Numbered from the stretch's first letter, positions 24,293 through 33,761 are shown. The stretch: 64,000 bases of DNA from CALANV01 sp036381615 (GCA_036381615.1 DASVCL010000079.1:32752-96751), one strand, 5' to 3'. The notes: generated by a model from the letters alone, not told the origin. Numbers and translations are program-made.

Positions 24293-24305
24293 CCCGGACG
24301 CGCGA

Positions 24306-25202
24306 TCAGCCGGGGTGCGCGCGACCCTTCGCGGCGTCCGCCCCGGCGCGAAGCCAGGCGACCAGCGCATCGGCGAAGTGGTCGAGGCTGCGATACGACC
24401 GCACGTCCGCCGGCAGGCCCGCGACCGCATCGGCGAGGCGGGCGGCGGTATCCGGATCGGCAATGACGTCCGCAAGCGGGTGGATATAAGTGCGGATCGT
24501 GAACAGCACGTCGCCGCTTTTCGGCAGGCGCCGCAACGTCTGGCGCTCGACCCGCAGGAACAGATCGTGCGGGAAACGGCTGGGCTCGATCGCGCGCGGC
24601 GGCGGCGATGACGGCTGGAACGGCGCGTCCGTGTCGTGGATCGTCCAGTTGAACCGCCATACCGGTCGATCGGTCCTGATCCTGTCGAAAAAGCGATCGA
24701 CGGGACGTTCGAGCGTCGTGCGGTAGCGCGGCACCGGTTGGTGGATTTCGGCAAGGTTTCGGCCGATCTTGTCGGCAAGACGCCAGCGCGAGGGCGCGCA
24801 CACGCAGGCCGCGGCAAGCACGTAGCCCGCCGATGTCCGCCGCATCAGGCACAGATCTTCGGGCACGAGTCGCGCCGCCGTCTCGAGCGGATGGACACCC
24901 GGCGCGCCGATTTCGATCAGGTCGCCGGTGGCGGCAATGGCGATGGCGGTGCCCATGCGCGCATAGCATGTCGGGAAGCGGCGCGGGAGATGCGCGGCGA
25001 GCATGTCGAGCACCTCGGCACCGGCATCCTCCGTACCCGGCAACGACGCGAAGACTTCGTCATGGCGGTCCGCCAGCATCCGCCGTTTATGGTCCAGCGT
25101 GCGGGCGAGCGTGTCGTCGACCTCGATCCAGTCGTCGGGCTTCAGCGCCATCAGGCCCATCTGCGGCCGATAGGGACCCGGTTCGAACGGTAGGTAAGCC
25201 AT
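24306..25202 (-). CDS. Haem-dependent oxidative N-demethylase family protein (DUF3445)
   Basis: A 298-residue cytosolic protein of the DUF3445/HODM family, whose studied members use haem with a PAS-like fold to demethylate amines. It begins PFEPGPYRPQMGLMALKPDDW, the family opening. Further family features are DLCLMRRTSAGYVLAAACVCAPSRW split over residues 118-142, LAEIHQPVP, and RFNWTIHDTD. In HODM enzymes the subunit works with separate FMN/FeS subunits; none is adjacent, so activity here is uncertain. Convergent with the ChaC gene. Confidence 0.75.
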   Translation of the reverse strand: MAYLPFEPGPYRPQMGLMALKPDDWIEVDDTLARTLDHKRRMLADRHDEVFASLPGTEDAGAEVLDMLAAHLPRRFPTCYARMGTAIAIAATGDLIEIGAPGVHPLETAARLVPEDLCLMRRTSAGYVLAAACVCAPSRWRLADKIGRNLAEIHQPVPRYRTTLERPVDRFFDRIRTDRPVWRFNWTIHDTDAPFQPSSPPPRAIEPSRFPHDLFLRVERQTLRRLPKSGDVLFTIRTYIHPLADVIADPDTAARLADAVAGLPADVRSYRSLDHFADALVAWLRAGADAAKGRAHPG

Positions 25203-25292
25203 CGCGCCGCCAACATAGGGCCATCCGGCGCCGGCGCAAGCCCGGCCCGGATCGCCTGCTCGCGACGATGGTGCAGCCGGCGGCGCTTGCAG

Positions 25293-25595
25293 CTACTGGG
25301 TGCCGGACATCGGTTCCCGTGAGCCGCCGGCAAGCGATTCGAGGACCGCGTACAGATCGGGGTAAAGCTCCCGGACGATATATTCGCCGTTGGCATGGAG
25401 CCATCCGCGCGGACAATCGCCAACGAAGCGCAGGACCGTGCCGACCTCCGCCTCCGGCGAACTGTATGCCCGAATGCAGTAGCGGATCTGTTTGGTCTGA
25501 CCGTCCACTTCGACCGGCCACTCGCGCGCGGAAAAATCCGGCAGCGCAATGAGCGACGACAGGGCAACGGCAAGCCCAGCGGCAGCTTTTGTCAT
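25293..25595 (-). CDS. Small secreted protein resembling a phage tail-collar domain
   Basis: 100 residues with an N-terminal signal peptide (TKAAAGLAVALSSLIALP). The mature part contains EVGTVLRFVGDCPRGWLHAN followed by YIVRELYPDLYAVLES. This is the order of conserved positions in tail-collar domains: G-x-V/I near the start, a P-x-GWL turn, an N/DG, and YPxLxAVL. Two Cys in the mature part could form a disulfide. The ATG at 25595 has AGGAGG 8 nt upstream. No phage genes are nearby. The collar relation is my reading, not tested. Confidence 0.55.
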   Translation of the reverse strand: MTKAAAGLAVALSSLIALPDFSAREWPVEVDGQTKQIRYCIRAYSSPEAEVGTVLRFVGDCPRGWLHANGEYIVRELYPDLYAVLESLAGGSREPMSGTQ

Positions 25596-25913
25596 CGTTC
25601 CGCCCTCCTGACCCGTATTGCGTGTCGACGAAACCGGCGGCGTCGCGGCCGCGTGTTCGCAAGACACGTCCGGAGATAAACGCGCGACGGGGGCCCAGGT
25701 GCCGGCTTCGGGGGCGGCGGATGCGGCGCGCCGCCAATCCCGATCATCCCGGATGCGCGACGCGCGTTCTCGTCACCCGAATTCCCGATGCGCCAAGCGG
25801 CCGGCGCGCCCCGAGAAGGTGATCCGTGTCGCGAACCCGCGTGCACGACCGTGCCGGGACCGCCCGACGGCTTGCCGGAGCGCGATCGTTTCAATACCTT
25901 GCGTTTCATCCTC
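25596..25913. other. Divergent intergenic region
   Basis: Lies between the collar-like gene (minus) and GtrA (plus). No gene, RNA or repeat recognised. Upstream in-frame codons could extend GtrA to 25788, but the extra residues are Arg/Pro-rich and unlike the family. It presumably holds both promoters, although no clear boxes were found. Confidence 0.35.
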
Positions 25914-26327
25914 ATGCGAAACGACAGGCCAGCGACAGGCGCGATCCGCGTCGGGCCGGGCATCCAAAGCCTGCGCTTCGCGGCCGTGGGCATCGCGGCG
26001 ACGCTGGTCCACTTCCTGACCGTCGCCGTCCTGATCGACGGACTCGGCTTCCCGATTGCGAGCGTGGCGAACGTCATGGGCGTCGTCGCCGGCTCGAGCG
26101 TGTCCTATTTCGGAAACTTCTTCTGGACGTTTCGCGCCGAGGGACGCCACGTCGCGCGGGTCGCGCGCTTCGCGATCGTCTACGGCCTCGTTTTTTCGTT
26201 GAACGGGCTCATCATGCTGCTCGCGACCGACATCGCCGGAATCCCGTACATGATTCCGCTCGTCGTCAGCCTCTGCGTGACGCCCGTCCTGACGTTTCTC
26301 CTGAACCGGCACTGGGTATTCGCCTAG
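25914..26327 (+). CDS. GtrA family membrane protein
   Basis: A 137-residue, four-helix protein of the GtrA/DPMS3 family, thought to help flip undecaprenyl-linked sugars made by a partner GT2 enzyme. Motifs: LRFAAVGIAATLVHFLTVAV, SYFGNFFWTFRAEG, and the end TFLLNRHWVFA, all typical of GtrA. Its stop overlaps that of the convergent GT2 gene by 4 bp, and the GT2 product is GtrB-like. The two probably act on one lipid-linked sugar. Confidence 0.88.
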   Translation: MRNDRPATGAIRVGPGIQSLRFAAVGIAATLVHFLTVAVLIDGLGFPIASVANVMGVVAGSSVSYFGNFFWTFRAEGRHVARVARFAIVYGLVFSLNGLIMLLATDIAGIPYMIPLVVSLCVTPVLTFLLNRHWVFA

Positions 26328-27346
26328 GCGATCGCCCGCGCCGCGTCGGTATCCCGCCGCGACCAGACGATCTCGCGGCGAAGGAGGAAATTGCGGTAGT
26401 TGAGCCTCGGGATGACCGTCGCGGACGTCCGGTTGTTGAGCACCATGAAGGCGGCGACGACGGACAGCATCACCATCTGCACGGCGAGCACGCTCAGCGA
26501 AACGGAAAGACTCGATGCCCAGCCCGGCGTCGCATGTCCCGTGGCCTTCAGCCCCAGGACCGTCAGGATCGATACACCCGTCAGAACGAGGAAGGTCGAG
26601 GAGAGCAGCGTCACCCGGACGAAGACCGCGTCGCTGAAGACCGAAATCGCGCCGAGCCCGTGAACGATGAGCCCGACCAGATTCATCGTCGAGCGGCCGT
26701 GATAGCGCGTGCCGCGTTCGGTCGGCAGGCGTTTGATCGGCAGCCGCGATTGGAGGAGGCCGGCCGGAAAGTTGCTCCAGATCTCGCTCATCGACACGAG
26801 GTGGATGAGGAAGCGGCGCGGGATCAGGCAGAAATTGCCGAAATCGACCGTTTGCCCGGTCAACAGCCGAAACGCCCGCTTGTACAGCCGGTAGCAGCAC
26901 CGGAACAGCACTCCCTCCGAGCGGCGCCGGCGCTCGGCGACGACGATCGCGCCGGGATCGGCGCGCGCCGCGCGGATCAGACGGCCGAGATCCTCGGGCC
27001 GGTCCTCGCCGTCGGCATCCATGACCGCAACGCCATCGCATTCGAGCGTGGCTTCGACATAGGCGAGACCGACGGCGATCGCACGCTGATGACCCAGGTT
27101 GCGGGTCAGATGCAGGATCTCGACCCGCGCAATCGCGCCGGGCCCTGGTGGCGGCGTGAATCGGAACGCGGTCTCGGCTTCCGGCGAGTCGTTGACCGCG
27201 ACGACGCTCAAGGACACGGCCTCGCCCGCAAGCGCACGCTCGAGCCGGTCGAGCAGTTGCGCGAATGAGGGCCAGTCCCTGAATACAGGAACGACGACCG
27301 CGATATGCAAAGCTGATGCCCGTTCGACCGGCCTGTTGCGCTGCAT
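26324..27346 (-). CDS. GtrB-like family 2 glycosyltransferase
   Basis: A 340-residue membrane-anchored GT2 (dolichyl-phosphate-mannose-synthase-like). GT-A domain: IAVVVPVFRDWPSF at the start, LTRNLGHQRAIAVGLA, and the metal-binding DADGEDRPEDL. Two C-terminal helices (about residues 235-300) anchor it. Such enzymes load undecaprenyl phosphate with one sugar. The ATG at 27346 is taken; an upstream TTG adds three residues. Neighbours are GtrA and a GT-C-like membrane protein, suggesting surface glycan decoration. Confidence 0.88.
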   Translation of the reverse strand: MQRNRPVERASALHIAVVVPVFRDWPSFAQLLDRLERALAGEAVSLSVVAVNDSPEAETAFRFTPPPGPGAIARVEILHLTRNLGHQRAIAVGLAYVEATLECDGVAVMDADGEDRPEDLGRLIRAARADPGAIVVAERRRRSEGVLFRCCYRLYKRAFRLLTGQTVDFGNFCLIPRRFLIHLVSMSEIWSNFPAGLLQSRLPIKRLPTERGTRYHGRSTMNLVGLIVHGLGAISVFSDAVFVRVTLLSSTFLVLTGVSILTVLGLKATGHATPGWASSLSVSLSVLAVQMVMLSVVAAFMVLNNRTSATVIPRLNYRNFLLRREIVWSRRDTDAARAIA

Positions 27347-27636
27347 CCCGCGCAATGCGGCTGCTCCCGCATGTCTGCCCGACCGCGCGCCCGCTCAAGC
27401 CGGTCTCCATCTATACGCTATTGAACAGAAGGCGGCGCCAAACCGTGCTTGCGAAAACGGCCGGGCGCGCGCAGGTCCAAGCGGCAGACGGGCTAACCCT
27501 GTCGCACGATCGCATCCGGGCGGAAGGAGACCGTGCCCGGATAAGGATATTCAGCCCGGCACGCGTTGGATCGCGGCACTTCGGCTAAGAGGTTGCGCGG
27601 CGGGCGTATCGGCCGACGGCGAGGGCGTCAGGCGCG

Positions 27637-29004
27637 TCACGCATGAGACGCAGTCCCCCCGAGCGCGGCGTAAAGCGTGACGAGCCAGGCCAGTCGTCCC
27701 TGATAATGGCCGAACACCCCGGACACGCTTGCGGTGACGGTCGCGTTGATGAGCAACGCCGCGGCGATCACGAGCGGCAAGGCAATCATGATCGTGCTGC
27801 CGCGGCTAATGAACCGGATCGTCAGGAACAGGCCGGCGGCGAGGCTTACGACGGTCAAGATGCCGTGCGCCGTGTCGAGGCCCGCCGTCGGCAACCGGCC
27901 GGTACTCTGCCGCGAGGCGAGATAGTCCTCGTACGCGCCGGAAAAGAAGCGCTGGATATACCGCCTGATCGGATAGTGTTGAATCCGGGTCGGATTCTCC
28001 GCCGGCATTATGCTGTCGATCCGAAGGTCGACGAGCTGGCGCATCACGTTTTCGGCCGTGCGCGCGAGCTGCCATCCCGGATAGGTGCGCAACGTGCCGA
28101 TGACGATTTCGCGGGCCTCGTCCTGCAGCACCGGCGCACCGCCGGCGCGGCGAAACACACCGTCACGCGGCCACAGGAATTCGTCCGCATTTGCCGGCAG
28201 CTCGTCGAGATAGGCGCACAGAATGAACTTCCGCTCAGGGCAGGTGTCGTGCAGGTAGCGGACGGCCGACCCATCCGCGATGAAGCGCGCGAGCAGGAAG
28301 ATCGACGTCGCCGGCGCGACAGAGAGCGTGCCGCGCGCATAGGAGTTGACCGCCACCTGCGCCAGGAGCGCGGCCGCGACCGGGAACGCAAGCATTGCCG
28401 CCGACGCGCGCCGGGGCCGCCGGTCCCATCGCAGCCATGTACGCAACATCAGGATCGTGAACAGAAGTCCGATCGCCAGGCCAAGATGGGACATATGGGT
28501 GGTGATCGCCCCGGCGGTCAGCAGGGCGACATACCATTTCTCGACCGGGCCGAGCCGATCCGGCGCGAATCCAAGCAGGAACAGGCCGAGCACGACCACG
28601 CCCGTGAATGCGTGCGGCATGATCATGCTGGTGAGCCACGGCAGTATCGTCAGCGCCGGCACGAACATCAGCAGCAGGTAGCCCTCGGGCGTAAGCCGGT
28701 CGCTCGTCACCCGGGCCATGACGTAGATCAGGTGCGCCAGAATCAGCGACTGGACGAAGATGGCCGGCCAGAGCCATGTGTGCAGATGAAACGGGCGCAG
28801 GAACAGCGTGTAGAAGATCGGTCGTGCCCAGATGGCTTTTCTCGGGTCGATCGTATCGAGGTAAGACGCCGAATCGTCGTAGACCAGTGGGTAACCGTTA
28901 TAGAAAGCCGGCCAGCACAACAGGAGCGCTGCGGCGAAGATGGCGAGTACCATTCGCCACGACCCGAGAGCCGCACGCAGCGCTGCATGGCTCGACGGCA
29001 CCAT
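27637..29004 (-). CDS. Polytopic membrane protein, GT-C glycosyltransferase-like
   Basis: 455 residues with about 11 hydrophobic segments. After the first helix a periplasmic loop contains YPLVYDDSASYLDTIDP, an acidic Asp-Asp motif in the place where GT-C enzymes hold catalytic acidic residues. A long C-terminal loop includes CPERKFILCAYLDELPANAD before the last helices. No family was recognised with certainty. Position beside GtrA and GtrB-like genes supports a lipid-linked sugar acceptor role. The ATG at 29004 is chosen because it leads directly into the first helix; no good ribosome site is visible. Confidence 0.6.
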   Translation of the reverse strand: MVPSSHAALRAALGSWRMVLAIFAAALLLCWPAFYNGYPLVYDDSASYLDTIDPRKAIWARPIFYTLFLRPFHLHTWLWPAIFVQSLILAHLIYVMARVTSDRLTPEGYLLLMFVPALTILPWLTSMIMPHAFTGVVVLGLFLLGFAPDRLGPVEKWYVALLTAGAITTHMSHLGLAIGLLFTILMLRTWLRWDRRPRRASAAMLAFPVAAALLAQVAVNSYARGTLSVAPATSIFLLARFIADGSAVRYLHDTCPERKFILCAYLDELPANADEFLWPRDGVFRRAGGAPVLQDEAREIVIGTLRTYPGWQLARTAENVMRQLVDLRIDSIMPAENPTRIQHYPIRRYIQRFFSGAYEDYLASRQSTGRLPTAGLDTAHGILTVVSLAAGLFLTIRFISRGSTIMIALPLVIAAALLINATVTASVSGVFGHYQGRLAWLVTLYAALGGTASHA

Positions 29005-29463
29005 CGCGGTATCAATTTTCCATTTGTTGCCACCTTGCGCGCGCCATCTTCGGCCGATTCCCCGCGCGCAAGCAGGAGTCTTTAGGTCTAACCTGGAAGA
29101 AAAGGGCGGGCGCCCGATCGCATGTTCCGACGTGTCGGGAATTTGCCCGATATCAAAACACGGCAGGCGCATTGCACACGACGAGCGCGCAGCCTGCCGC
29201 CTTGCACTCGCCAAGAATGCCGTCGCTCGGGTTTGACCACATGCAGACGCATGCAGGGCCGACGCGGCGACCGACCTCATTCGGTCGGTGACCTTCGGCA
29301 GTTCCTGGCCGATACACCGGCCCGGCAAATTTTGACGGGTGCGCCTGGCTTTTGATCGGGGCGAGCCGTACGTCCGATCCTGGTTTCCGATGAGTCGACG
29401 TTCACGAAAAGCGAGCGCCGGAGACAGCGCCAGCCCGTGCATCAGGCAGGCAGGCCGCCTTGA
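29005..29463. other. Gene-poor stretch, possibly eroded coding DNA
   Basis: No intact gene recognised on either strand. A short dyad GACCGA (29270-29275) facing TCGGTC (29282-29287) is the only structure noted. Given the carbamoyltransferase remnant that follows, it may be the decayed 5' part of that gene, but I could not align it. Confidence 0.3.
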
Positions 29464-29931
29464 TTGATGGCGCGGCGTCTCGTCTGCATTACCCGTTTTG
29501 CGTCATGTGCATCGCCGGTGCCATCGGGGCACAGTAATGCGAGCCGGCGCATCCGCCCGAGAGTGCAATCGGGGCCGCGCTCGGATATCCCCGTCGTGAC
29601 TCATGTCGATTGTCCGGCGCGCATCCAGACGGTCCATCGTGAGATCAATCCGCGCTGTCACGCCTTCCGTTCGGCGTTCGAGGCGCGAACCTGTCGCCCG
29701 GCGCTGATGAATGCGAGTCCCAATGTGCGCGGCGAACCCGTTGCCTGCACGCCCGAAGACGCGTTCGGCTGCTTCGTGGGGACAGAGATCGACGCTCTCG
29801 TGGCCGGCAGCTGTTGTTTGCGCGAGCAGGATCGGCATTCCCGGCTGAAGCGCGACTACGAGGACAAGTTCGAGCTCGATCAGGTCGTCATATGCCTTCA
29901 CCGACAGGCGCGAGAACGCGCCAGTTCCTGA
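29464..29931 (+). pseudogene. Remnant of a NodU/CmcH-type carbamoyltransferase (C-terminus only)
   Basis: From about 29578 the frame reads RSDIPVVTHVDCPARIQTVH, then NVRGEPVACTPEDAFGCF and GTEIDALVAGSCCLREQD. This order matches the C-terminal end of carbamoyltransferases (usually RSDIPAVTHVDxSAR, NTSFNxRGEPIVxTPEDA, FMxTxIDxLVxG). The N-terminal 400 or so residues are missing and the first 35 residues of the frame do not fit, so this is a decayed gene. Substitutions at usually fixed sites (NASPNV for NTSFNV) agree. It ends just inside the SGNH hydrolase gene, a common neighbour of such enzymes. Confidence 0.7.
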
Positions 29932-31121
29932 GAGTCGCATTCATCAACGTCGTCGTCCTGTTCGGCATGTATGCCCTTGCCGAGATCGCGCTTCATCTCG
30001 TGTCCCCGGACCGCAATCCGCTGTTCGGGACGGCATTGCGGATCCCGGATCGCGTCTTTCACCACACGCTCCGTCCCTATTTCGACGGCTATGACGTCTG
30101 GGGGGACCAGCGCTATCGCGTCGTCACCAATTCCCTGGGCTTCAAGGACGGCGCGGCGCGTACGGTGCCGATGGCAGCCGATCGCAGGCGCATCGTCTTC
30201 ATCGGCGACTCCTTCACGGAAGGAGTCGGTCAGCCTTACGAGCAGACTTTCGTCGGCAGGTTTGCCCGCACGTTTCCGGACCTCGACGTCCTGAATGCCG
30301 GGGTCGTGTCCTATGCGCCATCCGCATATTACGAGAAGTTGAAGTATCTCATCGGTCTTGGCCTCAAGTTCGATGAGGTCTTCGTCTACATCGACATTTC
30401 CGACGTGCGGGACGAGGCGGTCGGATACTGCTACGACGAACACGCGGTGCTGCGGATGCGGAACCTGCAGTCGTGCGGGTACGGGGTCTGTCCGTCCGGC
30501 GAGCCCGCCCCGAAGGTGTGGTGGAAGGAGGCGCTCAAGGAGACGTTATACATCCCGAACTTCTTTTATCAGACCCTGAAGAAGCGTTGGCGGATCTCGG
30601 CGCGGGACCCATCGAACGATGCGGCGACTGTGGCGGATGCCGCACAGCCGGGTGCCGCATATCGCCGCAATTCCGACGTGCGCGCGAGCTGGACCTATGA
30701 CGAGAACACGCCATGTTTCGGATGGCCCGGCATCGAAGGCGGAATCCGCAAGGCCCGGGAGCAGATGGATCGTCTCTACCGGATGCTTGCCGAACGCGGC
30801 GTCGCGCTGTCGGTCGGCGTATATCCCTGGCCGCACCAGCTTCTCTATGACGACGAGGATTCCCGCCAGGTGAAGATCTGGCGCGAGTGGTGCGGCGGAA
30901 AATGCCGCAGTTTTTTCGACCATTTCCCGGCCTTCTTCCGTTACAAGCGGGAGCATCCCGATTTTCTGAAGGACCTGTTCATATCGGGCGACATCCACTA
31001 CAGCGCCCTCGGCAATCGGGTCCTGGCCGACAGTTTGATCGAGCAGTATCGAAACCGTGCGCAGCCCGCGAACGATGCGGAGGCCGCCAGCAACCGGCGC
31101 GGATCGGCGCAGCTGAGGTGA
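29892..31121 (+). CDS. SGNH/GDSL hydrolase, membrane-anchored
   Basis: 409 residues. An N-terminal helix (VAFINVVVLFGMYALAEIAL) anchors a periplasmic SGNH esterase domain. The nucleophile is S107 in FIGDSFTEGVG; block II Gly is in VLNAGVVSYAPS; the catalytic Asp-His pair is D367/H369 in SGDIHYSALGN. It probably transfers or removes acyl groups on a polysaccharide. In other genomes proteins of this kind often follow carbamoyltransferases in glycan clusters; here only a remnant of that gene remains. The ATG at 29892 lies inside the remnant's last codons. Confidence 0.82.
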   Translation: MPSPTGARTRQFLRVAFINVVVLFGMYALAEIALHLVSPDRNPLFGTALRIPDRVFHHTLRPYFDGYDVWGDQRYRVVTNSLGFKDGAARTVPMAADRRRIVFIGDSFTEGVGQPYEQTFVGRFARTFPDLDVLNAGVVSYAPSAYYEKLKYLIGLGLKFDEVFVYIDISDVRDEAVGYCYDEHAVLRMRNLQSCGYGVCPSGEPAPKVWWKEALKETLYIPNFFYQTLKKRWRISARDPSNDAATVADAAQPGAAYRRNSDVRASWTYDENTPCFGWPGIEGGIRKAREQMDRLYRMLAERGVALSVGVYPWPHQLLYDDEDSRQVKIWREWCGGKCRSFFDHFPAFFRYKREHPDFLKDLFISGDIHYSALGNRVLADSLIEQYRNRAQPANDAEAASNRRGSAQLR

Positions 31122-31349
31122 TCGGGCGCCGGACCGTGTCTGCAGCGTCGCGCCGGGCCCGAGACAGCTGAAGTCGCGGCATCTTCGGCGCTCGCGGCCG
31201 GCACGGCGCGCCCGACGTGCGCGCGATGGCGCCTGCCGCAGCTGCTTACGGCCGACTCCGCTTGAATCAGGTTACGCCGTTTGGGCGCGGCGGTACGTGT
31301 CGTGCAGGCTCCGGCCGCAGGCCTCGCCGCGATCCGGAAAATCGACGGG

Positions 31350-33695
31350 CTAATAGCACTTGCTGTAGCCGCAGCTTGCGCATGTATCGCACCCTTCCTG
31401 GCGCCGCAGCGAGGGGCTGCCGCATTTCGGGCACTGGCGCACATAGGCGGCCGCCGTCGCGATCTGCGGCCGGTCGGCGCCTTCCGCCGCGGCGAGCAAC
31501 GCGCCGGCGGCACCGGCATCCGGATCGAGGCGACCTGCCTGGAGGAAGCCGATGTCGATCATGTGCCGCTCGATCACCTCGCCGATCGCGGCGAGGAGCG
31601 AGGGAATATAGCGCCCGCCCATCCATTGACCGCCGCGCGGATCGAAGACGGCCTTGAGTTCGTCGACGACGAACGACACGTCGCCGCCGCGGCGGAACAC
31701 CGCCGAGATCATGCGCGTGAGCGCGACCGTCCAGGCGTAGTGCTCCATGTTCTTGGAGTTGATGAAGACCTCGAACGGACGGCGGCGACCATCGACGACG
31801 ATGTCGTTGATGGTGATGTAGATCGCATGCTCGCTGTCCGGCCATTTGACCTTGTAGGTCTTGCCCGGCAATGCCTCCGGACGATCGAGCGGCTGCGTCA
31901 TGTGGATGACGCCGCCCGCTTCGAACTGATCGGCCGGTTTCGGCGTCGGCCGCGTCAGCGGCAGCGACGGCTGCGCCGGCGCGGGCGTGGTGCGGTCCTC
32001 GGCCTTCACGGCAAGGACCGCGCCGGTGACCGGATTGGGGCGGTAGGTCGTGCAGCCCTTGCAGCCCAGCTCGTAGGCCTGCATGTACACGTCCTTGAAC
32101 GCCTCGAACGATATGTCCTCGGGGCAGTTGATCGTCTTCGAGATCGACGCGTCGATGTATTTCTGCACGGCCGCCTGCATGATCACGTGGTCACCCGGCG
32201 ACAGGCGCTGTGCGTCGACGAAGTAGTCGGGAAGTGCGGCTTCCTCACCGAACAGGCGCCGATACAGACGATAGGCGTAATCGCTGACCTCCTCGGTCCG
32301 GCGGGTGCCGTCGGGCATGAGGATGCTGCGCGTGTAGCTGAAGCTGAACACCGGCTCGAGCCCCGACGACACGTTGTCGGCAAATATCGAGATCGTGCCC
32401 GTCGGCGCGATGGAGGTGAGCAGGGCGTTGCGGATGCCGTGCGCGGCGATCGACTGCCGGATGTCGACGTCGAGAGTCGCGATGTTCTCTCCGGCGAGAA
32501 ACTTGTCGCGATCGAACAGCGGGAACGGGCCTTTCTCCTTCGCGAGCTCGATCGAGGCGAGATAGGCAAGCCGCTGCAGCCGCCGCATCCACGATTCGGT
32601 CAACGCCATCGCCCGCTCGCTTGCGTAGCGGGCGCGGCACATGATGAGCGCGTCGGCGAGCCCGGTGACGCCCAGGCCGATGCGTCGCTTCGCCTTCGCC
32701 TCCGCCTGCTGTGCCGGCAAGGGGAAGCGCGACACGTCGATGGCGTTGTCCAACATGCGCACGGCGAGCGGCACCAGCCGGTCGAACTCCGCCTCGTCCA
32801 GCCGTGCCCGGTCGGTGAACGGGTCGCGGATCAGCGCGGCGAGATTGATCGAGCCCAGCAGACAGGCGCCATAGGGCGGCAGCGGCTGCTCGCCGCACGG
32901 ATTCGTCGCGCGGATGGTTTCGGCGTACCAGAGATTGTTACGCCGATTGACGCGGTCGATGAAGATGACGCCGGGTTCGGCGTAGGCGTAGGTCGCGCGC
33001 ATGATCCGGGCCCACAGATCGCGGGCACGGACGGTCTTGAACAGCACGCCCTCGAAGCGCAGCTCCCACGGCGCGTCCTCCTTGACCGCCTGCATGAAGG
33101 CATCGCTCACGAGGACGGAGAGGTTGAACATGCGCAACCGGCCAGGCTCGCGCTTGGCCTCGATGAACGCCTCGATATCCGGATGGTCGCAGGCGAGCGT
33201 CGCCATCATGGCGCCGCGGCGATAGCCGGCCGACATGATGGTCCGGCACATCGCGTCCCACACGTCCATGAAGGACAGCGGCCCGGAAGCGTCCGCGCCC
33301 ACGCCGCGCACGGGCGCGCCCTTCGGCCGCAGCGTCGAGAAATCGTAGCCGATGCCGCCGCCCTGCTGCAGCGTGAGAGCCGCCTCGCGCAGATGCGCGA
33401 AGATGCCGCCCATGTCGTCGGGGATCGCGCCCATGACGAAGCAGTTGAACAGGGTGACGCTGCGCTCCGTCCCGGCGCCGGCGACGATGCGCCCCGCCGG
33501 CAGGACCTTGAAGTCGGCGAGTGCCGAGGCGAAGCGCCCGGCCCACAATTCGGGATCCTTTTCGGGCGCGGCGAGGGCATTGGCGACGCGCCGCCATGTG
33601 TCCTCGATCGTCCGGTCGATCGGCGTGCCGTCGGCGCCCTTCAGGCGGTACTTCATGTCCCAGATCTGCTGGGAGATCGCAGCGACCGGCTTCAT
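31350..33695 (-). CDS. nrdJ: Adenosylcobalamin-dependent (class II) ribonucleoside-diphosphate reductase
   Basis: A 781-residue class II ribonucleotide reductase that makes dNDPs with a B12 radical and needs no oxygen. Visible: TERSVTLFNCFVMG with the substrate-site Cys, QQGGGIGYDFSTLRPKGA, the radical-site motif NPCGEQPLPPYGACLLGSIN (Asn, Cys, Glu), and APTGTISIFADNVSSGLEPV. The C-terminal Cys cluster CPKCGSPSLRRQEGCDTCAS followed by CGYSKCY matches bacterial NrdJ with redox/zinc tails. The ATG at 33695 is chosen from the family start. No B12 riboswitch was recognised upstream, where a sigma-70-like promoter lies. Confidence 0.96.
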   Translation of the reverse strand: MKPVAAISQQIWDMKYRLKGADGTPIDRTIEDTWRRVANALAAPEKDPELWAGRFASALADFKVLPAGRIVAGAGTERSVTLFNCFVMGAIPDDMGGIFAHLREAALTLQQGGGIGYDFSTLRPKGAPVRGVGADASGPLSFMDVWDAMCRTIMSAGYRRGAMMATLACDHPDIEAFIEAKREPGRLRMFNLSVLVSDAFMQAVKEDAPWELRFEGVLFKTVRARDLWARIMRATYAYAEPGVIFIDRVNRRNNLWYAETIRATNPCGEQPLPPYGACLLGSINLAALIRDPFTDRARLDEAEFDRLVPLAVRMLDNAIDVSRFPLPAQQAEAKAKRRIGLGVTGLADALIMCRARYASERAMALTESWMRRLQRLAYLASIELAKEKGPFPLFDRDKFLAGENIATLDVDIRQSIAAHGIRNALLTSIAPTGTISIFADNVSSGLEPVFSFSYTRSILMPDGTRRTEEVSDYAYRLYRRLFGEEAALPDYFVDAQRLSPGDHVIMQAAVQKYIDASISKTINCPEDISFEAFKDVYMQAYELGCKGCTTYRPNPVTGAVLAVKAEDRTTPAPAQPSLPLTRPTPKPADQFEAGGVIHMTQPLDRPEALPGKTYKVKWPDSEHAIYITINDIVVDGRRRPFEVFINSKNMEHYAWTVALTRMISAVFRRGGDVSFVVDELKAVFDPRGGQWMGGRYIPSLLAAIGEVIERHMIDIGFLQAGRLDPDAGAAGALLAAAEGADRPQIATAAAYVRQCPKCGSPSLRRQEGCDTCASCGYSKCY

Positions 33696-33732
33696 GGCGC
33701 GGGACAGACATCCGGTTGATGGGAAACAAAAA

Positions 33733-33761
33733 AGTTTATGGCGCGATGCCTGTCGGGTCAA
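33733..33761 (-). promoter_or_regulatory. Predicted promoter of nrdJ
   Basis: Minus strand: TTGACC (33756-33761), a 17-bp spacer, TAAACT (33733-33738), 38 bp before the chosen ATG. The remaining 180-bp gap is too short for a full cobalamin riboswitch, and no NrdR-box pair was seen. Confidence 0.55.

Noticed and set aside
27356..27636. A small gene between the GT2 and GT-C-like genes
   Set aside because: Only short frames without ribosome site or recognisable product.
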